NCBI GenBank assembly: GCA_045546995.1
Contig: JAZQDW010000043.1
Coordinates: 1-9,078, forward strand
Direction of reading: 5' to 3'
Length of the DNA: 9,078 nucleotides
Source of the DNA: Firm-08 sp045546995
Lineage (GTDB): Bacteria > Bacillota > Clostridia > Oscillospirales > QAKW01
The position numbers were made by a program, and so were the translations under genes. Below the pieces are notes generated by a model. It was not told where the DNA came from and ran no database searches. It worked only from the letters and a program-made list of their open reading frames with translations. Shown in pieces: positions 1 through 6,300 of the stretch (the first letter of the stretch is position 1; every line of letters begins with the position of its first letter).

Positions 1-503
1 GACTGAAATGGTCGGCGGTGGACTTTGAAAATAAGACGGTCAGCATCAGTCACAAAGTGGTGCAGAACGACAAAGGCGTGGTAGGAATGGACGTTATGAA
101 AACGAAATCGTCCTACCGAACCCTGCCTCTGATACCGCAAGTGGAAGAAGCCTTACTTGCTGAACGTGAAAAGCAAGAAGAAATGAAGCGTGTAATGCGC
201 CGAGGTTACTGCAAAAAATACACCGACTACATCTGTGTAGATGCTATCGGTGAACTCATAAAGCCGGACTATGTAACTGACCACTTTAAAGTAGTACTTA
301 AGGAACACGGATTAAAACGAGTGCGCTTTCATGACCTCAGGCACAGTTGTGCTTCGCTACTCCTCGCAAACGGTGTGCCGATGAAAATGATTCAGGACTG
401 GCTCGGTCACAGCGATATGGGAACCACCGCCAACATTTACAGCCACATTGATAGCGAGAGTAAAAAAGCAAGTGCGATGGCGATAGGAACAGCGTTGGGG
501 TGA
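1..503 (+). CDS. Tyrosine recombinase/integrase, C-terminal part (5' end outside window)
   Basis: This is the catalytic half of a phage- or ICE-type tyrosine integrase, which cuts and rejoins DNA at attachment sites. The reading frame is open from base 3, giving LKWSAVDFENKTVSI, a typical mid-protein strand, so the GTG at 18 is not the true start and the N-terminal arm-binding and core-binding domains lie upstream of the window. Visible catalytic residues are the beta-hairpin lysine in KTKSSYRTLPL (about 99-131), HxxRH in FHDLRHSC (His 330-332, Arg 339-341), GH of DWLGHSD (His 408-410) and the nucleophile Tyr in ANIYSHI (438-440). The first catalytic Arg must be upstream. The frame ends normally at TGA 501-503. 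The gene stops 43 bp from an intact tRNA-Ser, a classic position for an integrase next to its attachment site. The visible catalytic half appears intact; whether the whole gene is functional cannot be judged here. Confidence 0.93.
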   Translation, partial: LKWSAVDFENKTVSISHKVVQNDKGVVGMDVMKTKSSYRTLPLIPQVEEALLAEREKQEEMKRVMRRGYCKKYTDYICVDAIGELIKPDYVTDHFKVVLKEHGLKRVRFHDLRHSCASLLLANGVPMKMIQDWLGHSDMGTTANIYSHIDSESKKASAMAIGTALG

Positions 504-506
504 AAA

Positions 507-543
507 AGAGAAAACTCCTTGAAGGATAAAACCTTCAAGGAGT
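507..543 (-). terminator. Hairpin terminator shared by tRNA-Ser and the integrase
   Basis: A perfect 12-bp stem (514-525 paired with 532-543) encloses a 6-nt loop. On the minus strand the hairpin follows the tRNA 3' end at once and is followed by TTTTCTCTTTTT, so it fits an intrinsic terminator of the tRNA-Ser transcript. On the plus strand it lies 10 nt after the integrase stop but lacks a T-run, so termination from that side is less certain. Confidence 0.8.
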
Positions 544-546
544 CCT

Positions 547-635
547 TGGCGGAGACGGCGAGATTCGAACTCGCGGGGGATTGCTCCCTAACTGATTTCG
601 AGTCAGCCCCGTTATGACCACTTCGATACGTCTCC
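547..635 (-). tRNA. tRNA-Ser (anticodon CGA), intact
   Basis: This is a full class II serine tRNA read on the minus strand. The acceptor stem GGAGACG (635-629) pairs with CGTCTCC, followed by discriminator G (550) and an encoded CCA (549-547). The anticodon stem GCTGA/TCAGT encloses the loop CTCGAAA, giving anticodon CGA, which reads UCG codons. A long variable arm with stem GGGA/TCCC and loop GCAA is present, as expected for serine. The T arm is GCGAG-TTCGAAT-CTCGC. It has its own promoter just upstream and a hairpin terminator just downstream. A 5'-half duplicate lies at 780-932. Confidence 0.95.
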
Positions 636-779
636 ATATTAAATTGTATAGGCTTGCGCCTTGATACCAAATTGCGAGAAAACTGCGAGATGCGGTTTTC
701 CGAAAGTGCGAAACAAAGTCGCAGAAACCCCGATAAATAAAGGGTTTACGGAGAAACAGTCGTGACAGACCCGACTATG
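636..779. other. Gene-free segment between intact and broken tRNA-Ser; possible att-arm remnant
   Basis: No coding region is supported here. The tRNA promoter occupies the left end. The middle holds short repeated words: TGCGAGA at 673-679 and again at 684-690, then GTGCGA and GTCGCA (707-723). Short direct repeats beside an integrase crossover site can be arm-type integrase sites, but that is only an inference. The right end joins the broken tRNA copy exactly at the anticodon loop. Confidence 0.35.
643..670 (-). promoter_or_regulatory. Promoter of the intact tRNA-Ser
   Basis: On the minus strand a -35-like TTGGTA (670-665) is separated by 16 bp from a -10-like TACAAT (648-643). Seven bases then lead to the first base of the tRNA. 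The position fits a tRNA promoter. It lies inside the 144-bp segment between the tRNA and its broken copy, so it may not be the ancestral promoter of this gene. Confidence 0.55.
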
Positions 780-932
780 TTTCGAGTCAGCCCCGTTATG
801 TCCCTTTGCGGTGCCCGACTCTGTCGGCGCAGACAAAGGCTGCTTGCCAATCGTCGACCGCGGCAGCTCCTTTTTGCTCGCTTCATCTGCCACCGGCAGC
901 GCTCGCAAACGTCCCCACTTCGATACGTCTCC
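780..932 (-). pseudogene. tRNA-Ser 5'-half remnant split by a small insertion
   Basis: Bases 780-800 are identical to 596-616 (anticodon loop, 5' anticodon stem, part of the D arm). Bases 915-932 are identical to 618-635 (acceptor 5' strand, D stem, start of the D loop). The matching halves are separated by 114 nt at 801-914. Homology to the intact tRNA stops sharply at 780, after loop bases CTCGAAA, so the 3' half (variable arm, T arm, acceptor 3' strand, CCA) is absent. The copy cannot yield a serine tRNA. A TATACT box (960-955) lies 22 bp upstream of its 5' end, where an original tRNA promoter would be. Confidence 0.88.
805..910. mobile_element. MITE-like ~106-bp insert in the tRNA-Ser remnant
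   Basis: The insert is flanked by direct repeats GTCCC (800-804 and 911-915), as a 5-bp target-site duplication would give. Its ends form an imperfect inverted repeat: TTTGCGGTGCC at 805-815 against GGCAGCGCTCGCAAA at 895-909. The second arm matches GGCAC-CGCAAA apart from a few extra bases. Internal inverted words such as GGCTGC/GCAGC (839-844 and 864-868) add fold potential. It is GC-rich compared with its flanks and too short to encode a transposase. Removing one GTCCC copy and the element restores a continuous tRNA D-loop two bases longer than the intact one. No family can be named from sequence alone. Confidence 0.55.
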
Positions 933-1089
933 GTGTATGTTAAACTCAATTTAGAGTATAACGAACTATTAAATTTTGCTATCGAACGGGGCGCCGCTTA
1001 CGCTGTGGCAGACCGTTCGATCGATCAAATCGAATACCTAAATATAATACTTGAAAAATGGGGTAAAATCAATAGTTTTTTGAAAAAAA
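933..1089. other. Gene-free spacer with a long inverted repeat
   Basis: No gene is supported. A perfect 8-bp inverted repeat, TCGAACGG (982-989) and CCGTTCGA (1013-1020), encloses 23 nt that contain further partial pairing (GCGCCGC/GCTGTGGC), so a branched hairpin is possible on either strand. It lacks a following T-run and is not a typical terminator. A TATACT box at 955-960 on the minus strand may be the relict promoter of the broken tRNA copy. Confidence 0.4.
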
Positions 1090-1749
1090 CTAATTTTCTT
1101 CCGGCACCTCGTCGGTTAGGTCGAAAAGGAAAGCCGAGGTGCTTTTGTGCCAAAGGATGTGCAACGTGCCGGATTTGACAGCCACAAAGCTGGCCTTGCC
1201 CTCAAAGTGGTTGCTGACACCCAGGGGCATATCGGCGGTCAGGGTGGCGTTGGTCAATTGATAGTGCATTCCCTTAATATTGACGCCTTCCGCATCGGCG
1301 CCCATACAGAACACCGAAATGTCGCCGCTTTCGTGAGCGTCAAACATCAGCTTGCTGTTGCGGATGGCAGTGACAACAATGTTGTCACTGACCATAAAGC
1401 CCATACCGCCCTGTGAGGCGATGTAGGCCAGCGCCTGATAATTGGCAATGGTGTGCTCGGGACGGTCGCCGCCCATACATCCGTATAGAATAAAGATGCG
1501 GTATCCGCGGGCAAAGCCCTCCTTGATGGCCAGCATAGCGTCGGTATCATCTTTTTCAATGGGATGATGAACTACCGGAATGCCATCGGGCACAAATCCG
1601 AGCGAATCAAAGTCACCCACCACCAGGTCTGGGCGCACACCTGCGGCCTGCAGATGGGCATACCCGCCGTCAGCGGCAATGATAAAACGCTTGCGGGGCA
1701 GGGGATAGGCGGCGGCAACGCTGCCGATGATGCAACAAACAGTATTCAT
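1090..1749 (-). CDS. thiN: Thiamine pyrophosphokinase
   Basis: This enzyme moves pyrophosphate from ATP to thiamine to make thiamine diphosphate (EC 2.7.6.2) in the cytoplasm, the salvage step of thiamine metabolism. Family signatures appear in order: AADGG (residues 25-29), GDFDS (45-49), EKDDTDA (65-71), the GGDRPEH block (93-99; usually GGxxDH) and GVSN (176-179), followed by the usual closing strand SGTLHILWHK (192-201). Length is 219 residues. About 18 extra residues follow the usual end, and they overlap a DNA inverted repeat at 1104-1142, so the tail may be an extension by stop loss. ATG 1749 overlaps the Nudix stop in ATGA, and an AAGGA ribosome site sits about 9 nt upstream. It is the last gene of the three-gene operon. 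No thiamine riboswitch is seen near it. Confidence 0.93.
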   Translation of the reverse strand: MNTVCCIIGSVAAAYPLPRKRFIIAADGGYAHLQAAGVRPDLVVGDFDSLGFVPDGIPVVHHPIEKDDTDAMLAIKEGFARGYRIFILYGCMGGDRPEHTIANYQALAYIASQGGMGFMVSDNIVVTAIRNSKLMFDAHESGDISVFCMGADAEGVNIKGMHYQLTNATLTADMPLGVSNHFEGKASFVAVKSGTLHILWHKSTSAFLFDLTDEVPEEN

Positions 1750-2216
1750 ATTTCCAGTTCCTTTCCGTTGAGTACGGCCTGCACCAGCTGTTCTCCCTGA
1801 TAGACCAGCTTCAGCGAGAAAAAGGGCGGCCGCTGTTCCAGTAGTTGTAAGAAAATTTTATCGCCCTGCCACAACGCCTTTTGCAGCAGCGTTTGCTTGT
1901 CGATCCATACCAGTTCACCTTCGTTGCATTCACCGGGGGTGCCGGTAAACGCATCTGCCCAAAACAGATGCATCAGCTCGCTTTCCCATTGATCGGAAAC
2001 AAAGGTGACGATGCCGCGGTATTCAAAGTGGGTCAAATACAGGCCGGTCTCCTCTGTTACCTCGCGCAGCAGGCAGTCCTCCGGGCTTTCCCGATCTTCA
2101 AAATGACCGCCGATGCCGACGTATTTGCCTTGGTTGAGATCGTTTTCCTTTTTATTGCGATAAATGCAAAGGTATTTTCCGTTTTGTTCGATATAACAAA
2201 GGGTAGTGTTTTTCAT
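1746..2216 (-). CDS. Nudix hydrolase, probable nucleotide-cleaning (8-oxo-dGTP diphosphatase-like)
   Basis: This 156-residue protein hydrolyses a nucleoside diphosphate linked to another group. The full Nudix box is intact: G37-x5-E43-x7-REVTEETGL (51-59), with the metal-binding glutamates E52, E55 and E56. The KYVGIGGHFEDRESPEDCLLREV stretch and a later ELMHLFWADAFTG segment resemble MutT/MutX-type oxidised-nucleotide hydrolases. The exact substrate cannot be read from sequence. The start was chosen at ATG 2216: it overlaps the yaiI stop (ATGA), has GGAG 8 nt upstream, and begins with the expected MKNTTLCYIEQ strand. A longer in-frame opening reaches 2417 but lies wholly within yaiI and encodes nothing Nudix-like. 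It shares a 4-base ATGA overlap with thiN downstream. A role in protecting thiamine metabolism is possible from context only. Confidence 0.92.
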   Translation of the reverse strand: MKNTTLCYIEQNGKYLCIYRNKKENDLNQGKYVGIGGHFEDRESPEDCLLREVTEETGLYLTHFEYRGIVTFVSDQWESELMHLFWADAFTGTPGECNEGELVWIDKQTLLQKALWQGDKIFLQLLEQRPPFFSLKLVYQGEQLVQAVLNGKELEI

Positions 2217-2650
2217 ATTAGCGACTCCAAAAGTGATCGTAATGCCTGCACAAAGGCGGCGTCTTGTGCGGCGGTGCGTTTGGCCGGGCCTTTGGTGCGG
2301 TGACCGGCGGCACGCATTTTGCCGGAAACGTAGCGGGTGAATAACAACTGATCGATATTTTCGTTGGTGTACAAAATGCCGTTTTGATGGATGGGATGCG
2401 CCCCTTTGGCCAAACACATGGCTGCCAGACCGTAATCCTGTGTGACCGCCACGTCGCCCGCCTGCAATAAATTGACCAGTTTAAAATCCACGCTGTCCGC
2501 CATACGGTCCACCGTCAGGGTGGTGGCGCCCGGTCGCCGGATCAGGTGGGCGGTGTCGCAGATAATGGTGCAGGGAATATTCATTTTTTGGGCGATCTGC
2601 AGAGTCTGTTCCACCACGGGGCAGGCATCGGCATCGATGTAGATATTCAT
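2213..2650 (-). CDS. UPF0178 / YaiI-YqxD family protein (DUF188)
   Basis: The 145-residue product belongs to a widely conserved family of small cytoplasmic proteins with a PIN-like fold and no well-established function. Diagnostic motifs are IYIDADACPV at the N-terminus (acidic D6 and D8), VDRMADSVDFKLVN (47-60), the VTQDYGLAA block (69-77) and GHRTKGPAKRT near the C-terminus (116-126). Length is normal for the family, and starting at ATG 2650 puts IDADACP at its usual place. The ribosome site is odd: the only good Shine-Dalgarno (2688-2683) is 32 nt upstream, followed by an ATG-TAA pair and a hairpin. It is the first gene of the operon, and its TGA overlaps the Nudix ATG. Confidence 0.93.
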   Translation of the reverse strand: MNIYIDADACPVVEQTLQIAQKMNIPCTIICDTAHLIRRPGATTLTVDRMADSVDFKLVNLLQAGDVAVTQDYGLAAMCLAKGAHPIHQNGILYTNENIDQLLFTRYVSGKMRAAGHRTKGPAKRTAAQDAAFVQALRSLLESLI

Positions 2651-2660
2651 ATGCGGTGTA

Positions 2661-2688
2661 ATGTAAAATTGCTTTACATAAACTCCTT
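2661..2688 (-). promoter_or_regulatory. yaiI leader: distant Shine-Dalgarno, ATG-TAA pair and hairpin
   Basis: AAGGAG (2688-2683) is followed after three T residues by ATG (2679-2677) and an immediate TAA (2676-2674). The same bases begin a perfect 7-bp inverted repeat, ATGTAAA (2679-2673) and TTTACAT (2667-2661) with a 5-nt loop. The yaiI ATG is 10 nt beyond the repeat. If the RNA folds, the Shine-Dalgarno to start distance falls from 32 to 13 nt. The DNA could equally be a protein-binding operator. Confidence 0.5.
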
Positions 2689-2697
2689 TTTTATATT

Positions 2698-2727
2698 ATT
2701 ATACAATGATTTTACTGCATTCGTCAA
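2698..2727 (-). promoter_or_regulatory. Promoter of the yaiI-Nudix-thiN operon
   Basis: On the minus strand TTGACG (2727-2722) is separated by 18 bp from a consensus TATAAT (2703-2698). Transcription would begin near 2691, placing the AAGGAG ribosome site (2688-2683) almost at the 5' end of the message. Confidence 0.8.
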
Positions 2728-2748
2728 GCCATTCGTTGGATTTTATGT

Positions 2749-2767
2749 GTAAAGTGATATGCTTTAC
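2749..2767. promoter_or_regulatory. Inverted repeat GTAAAG-N7-CTTTAC over a candidate plus-strand promoter
   Basis: A perfect 6-bp inverted repeat, GTAAAG (2749-2754) and CTTTAC (2762-2767), covers the -10 region of a candidate promoter for the plus-strand gene: TTGGAT (2736-2741), 16 bp, then extended -10 TGATATGCT (2755-2763). It resembles the repeat at 2661-2679, whose centre is 88 bp away. Such placement is expected for a repressor site, but no regulator family is recognised. Confidence 0.45.
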
Positions 2768-2794
2768 GCCTTGTTCATACAATAAAAACGGGAG

Positions 2795-3223
2795 GTGAGG
2801 GCAGGTTTGCGATGGATTGTCTTATTGATGGTTTTGTTGGGTTGCGTACAGTCTCGACCGACAGGCATATTGATCAACAGCGGCTTGGACCTGCAGGGCG
2901 GGATAGAGCAATTGGTGATGCAACCGGGGGAAAAGTTATATCTGAAAGCCACTCATTCGGTATGGCGTTTTCCGGTGGTGAAGGGGTTGGAATACAGCTC
3001 GAAGTATCCTCAGATCGCCTGCGTAGACCAACATGGTCTGGTGCGTGCGTTGCTGCCGGGACGTACCGTCATTTCGGTGTGGAATGCGGCGGGGGACAAC
3101 GGTACGATCGAGATCATTGTAACCGAAAATCGTAAACTTTCCTTGGGAGCATGGGCGCTTTTGGGGGCACTTTGCGTGGTTTTTGCCGTGATTTTTGTCA
3201 AAAAATATTTTCGTGTTTTTTAA
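2795..3223 (+). CDS. Small surface protein with one Big_2-like Ig domain and C-terminal membrane segment
   Basis: The 142-residue product begins with a short positive region and a hydrophobic signal (WIVLLMVLLGCVQ, residues 7-19). LLGC at 14-17 resembles a lipobox, so lipid attachment at Cys17 is possible. Residues 38-110 look like one bacterial Ig-like group 2 domain: MQPGEKLYLKA, then YSSKYPQIACVDQHGLV, ALLPGRTVISV and TIEIIV. Residues 117-135 form a transmembrane helix followed by a basic tail KKYFRVF. A lipobox with a C-terminal helix is an unusual combination, so one of the two may be misread. An in-frame TAA at 2783 limits the start to GTG 2795, which overlaps GGGAGG, or TTG 2807, which has better ribosome-site spacing. 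The function is unknown. A gene for a wall-bound protein follows. Confidence 0.75.
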   Translation: MRAGLRWIVLLMVLLGCVQSRPTGILINSGLDLQGGIEQLVMQPGEKLYLKATHSVWRFPVVKGLEYSSKYPQIACVDQHGLVRALLPGRTVISVWNAAGDNGTIEIIVTENRKLSLGAWALLGALCVVFAVIFVKKYFRVF

Positions 3224-3233
3224 CGAAAATTTT
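3207..3233 (+). terminator. Weak AT-rich hairpin at the end of the Ig-like gene
   Basis: ATTTTCG (3207-3213) pairs with CGAAAAT (3224-3230) across a 10-nt loop that contains the stop codon, and a short T-run follows. The stem is mostly A-T, so it would be a poor terminator and the call is tentative. Confidence 0.3.
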
Positions 3234-3284
3234 ATGCTGTTTCTGTGCAAATTAAACAAATATTTTGTATGTAGATATTGTTTA

Positions 3285-3313
3285 TTGACCTTTTCCTTTT
3301 TTTATATTATAAT
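3285..3313 (+). promoter_or_regulatory. Strong promoter of the large surface-protein gene
   Basis: TTGACC (3285-3290) and a perfect TATAAT (3308-3313) are separated by 17 bp of A/T-rich, T-run-containing DNA, close to the sigma-A ideal. The leader would be about 40 nt. It holds a small ATAGC/GCTAT hairpin (3328-3344) just ahead of the ribosome site. Confidence 0.85.
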
Positions 3314-3345
3314 TCATATATATAAATATAGCTTAAAGGGCTATG

Positions 3346-3353
3346 TAAGGAGG
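3346..3353 (+). promoter_or_regulatory. Strong ribosome-binding site TAAGGAGG
   Basis: TAAGGAGG is nearly a full match to the 16S anti-Shine-Dalgarno and lies 10 nt before ATG 3364. It fixes that start rather than the in-frame ATG at codon 5, and suggests abundant synthesis. Confidence 0.9.
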
Positions 3354-3363
3354 AAAAATCAAA

Positions 3364-6300
3364 ATGAAGCACAAGATGAACAAATTGCTTTGTTTGATTC
3401 TGGCTTTGCTGATGATCGTCGGCATGCTGCCTGCATCTATGTTTGCAAGCGCTGCACCGATCGTTTGCGAGCCGAATCAGCTGTTGGTCGACGATGATTT
3501 CGCCGCCTACGGAGCAAAAGATACCGTTACGGCTACGGTCGGCGGTGTCGAGTATCAGGCCGTGATGGGCACCAATGCATTCACCACGGTTACTGAGGCT
3601 GTTTCCAAGGCTCCCAGCAACAGTAAGATCTACGTTGCAGCCGGTGAGTATACCGAAAGCTTCAATATTACTCAAAATATTGAAATTTACGGTAACGGCA
3701 TGAATGTCAATCCCAACAACGATGACTGGACTGCCAACGCCAAGCGTGCAAATCGGATCAACGAAGCTGTCATGGACGACACGTTGATTACCGTCACGAC
3801 CAAAGCATTGACGAAAGTTATCATTAACGGATTTACCTTTACCGGCAAATCCTCCGTTAAAGAAGCAACGGCAGGCTCTACCTGTAAGGGTATCGATGTC
3901 AGCTATAACTGTTTCTATGATAACGAGCAGATCAGCAGTTCGCAGGGTTGTCTGTACTTTACCGGCACCACTGTCCGTACCGGTCGTCTGGCATACAATC
4001 GTATTGATAATAAGGTAGCCGCTGCAAAGCCGCTGACCTTCCGTAACGCCAATAACTTCAACTTCATCGGCAACTACGTTAACGTTACCGCCACCGTCGG
4101 TTTCTGGATCTCCGGTGAAATCGCCGACCAGAACGTTACGCCCGGTCAGATGAAGATGGTTATTGAAGGAAACCACATCGTTTCCAGCAGCACTCCCATT
4201 AGTGCTATCGTTCAGTATTGTGACCTGTATGAGGCTACTTTCCGCAATAACTATCTGAAGGGTGCCACTCCTTTGGACTTCAACTCCAAAGATACCTCTA
4301 CCCCCAACAAAGTGATTATTATGGAGGGCAACACCTTTGAAGGTAGCACTCGCGACGTTGTATTCTGGGGTGCTTGCGCATACGATCCCGGTGTAATCAC
4401 CTTCAAGAACAACACCTTCGGTAGTGGTAAGATCCATATGGAATGGATCCCCACTGCCGGTATGATGGATCTGTCCTACAACACCTTCCTGGGTGGTCCC
4501 ACCATCACTGCCACCCCCAACCCCATTACTTATCCCCGTTACGATTCCAACGGTAACGTATTGGGTCAGATGGAACTGGATAACGTTGTACTGACCGGTG
4601 TATATGCCGGTGGCGATAAGAGCAACATTACCGGTGTGGTTGTTGACAATGCAACCAAAACCGTTTCCATGAAGGAAATGCTGGACTCCACCTACGCCAC
4701 TCTGGAGATTGCTGCCACTGCCAAGAAAAATCCCGATAGCAGCAGCGTGAACATTAAGTATTACAGCGATCCTGCCTGTACCAAGGAATTGACCGGTGGT
4801 AACGTAATTGATTATTTGAAAAAAGGCACCAATATGGTTTATATCAAGTTGGTTACCTCTTTGGATAATTATTCTTACGTGGTCTATGCTCTGAGCTTTG
4901 TCAGAGACGCTTCTCACGATGCATCCATCACCGGTGTTAACGGTTACGAAGCAACGGTTGAGGGCGACACGGTTTCCGCTGTTATTCCCACGGAGGATAC
5001 CTCCCCCAACATTCAGTTCAAAACGTCTCCCGGCGCTACTTATCAGTTGTTTGCCGATAAGGATCTGCGCATCCCGTTGAGCGGTACGGTCATCAACGAT
5101 CTGCCCGCCGGCAGCAGCACTTACTATGTAAACGTTACTGCCGAAGACGGTGAGGCTACCAAGGTTTACGTTTTGAATCTGACCCGTGCTCCCTATGCAC
5201 AGACTGAGATCATCAAGTTCAACACGCCCGAGTTTGTGGACTATGATGAGGATGAGAGTGCATTCCTCGGTGTTTACGACAGCGAAAAGACCAGCGTTGA
5301 CATTGACGTTGAGGTCAGCACTGCCGCCACCTGGGAGCTGTATGAAGATCCCACCTGCAAGAAGAAACTGCCGTCCAAGGGCATTCAATTGGCTGAAGGC
5401 GACAACGTATTCTTCATCAAGGTAACCTCCGAGGCCGGCGCTGCCGAAGAGGTACATAAGGTTATCTTCCGCAAGGAAACTGCCGAAGCTTCCAAGCAGA
5501 TCTTCGAAGTGACCAGCGATGCTTTGGCAAGCGAGGTTGGTAAGGATACGGTTTACATCCGTCTGGATTGCAACACCACCACCTATACCCCTGCTTTTGA
5601 TTTCGTGGGCAAAAACTGGAAACTGTTCGCCTCTTATGAGGATGGCGTTCTGGGCGCCCAGGTACCCAACAACCTGCTGACTGGCATTGCCGGCGGAAAA
5701 CATACCTATTATATACAAGTACTTGCAGCTGATGGCTCTTCCAGAGTGTACACGCTGACCCTGGAGAGAGAACTGGCTGATAAAGCACTGCTGACCGCTA
5801 TCGGCGGCGGCCTCGATTCTTATGTAGATCGTTTTGATTTTACCGCTACGACCCAGGTCAAAGACGAGGGTCCCTTCACTCCCTCCTTTAAGATTTCTGA
5901 TAAAGCAACTGTTGCTGTATATGACGAGAATGGCGCTGAGGTTGCATTGCCCATCGCACTGCGTAAGGGCACGAGCAACTACACCATCGTAGTTGTTGCC
6001 GAAAACGGCGTCAACAAAACCGAGTATGCCTGGACGATTACCTGCATCGGTGATGACATCGAAGCGTTGCAGGAAGGCGTTGTTTACGATCCTTCCTGGG
6101 CTGATGAGTATTCACTGGGTGACGTGGTGCTGGCCCCCATCAACGGCGAGTATTTCAAGACTTACTTCGGTGAAAATGCATTTGGTAGTTGGACTCAGGC
6201 TCGTTCTCAGGCCGCTGCCAAGGGCGGCATCCTGTATGTCATGCCCGGCGTTGCGGTTGACAGTTCCTTTGCTGTTGGTAGCTTGAAGGTTTACGGCGCT

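Noticed and set aside
639..908. An 89-codon minus-strand frame over the insert
   Set aside because: It runs from the repeat element through the tRNA remnant into the spacer. The open frame is better explained by the element's GC-rich composition than by a gene.
1073..1092. TAGTTTTTT/AAAAAACTA inverted repeat as a terminator of thiN
   Set aside because: The stem is almost all A-T and is not followed by a T-run on the minus strand, so it is weak support for a terminator.
762..1178. A 138-codon plus-strand frame through the tRNA remnant and insert
   Set aside because: It crosses the tRNA fragment, the inserted element and the thiN end with no ribosome site, so it is a chance opening.
2636..2794. 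Thiamine (TPP) riboswitch before the operon containing thiN
   Set aside because: The leader is only about 40 nt and none of the conserved TPP-aptamer segments are visible.
3307..5718. An 803-codon open frame on the minus strand
   Set aside because: It lies wholly opposite the clear SLH protein gene, shows only low-complexity G/V/N-rich text, and follows from the codon bias of the real gene.
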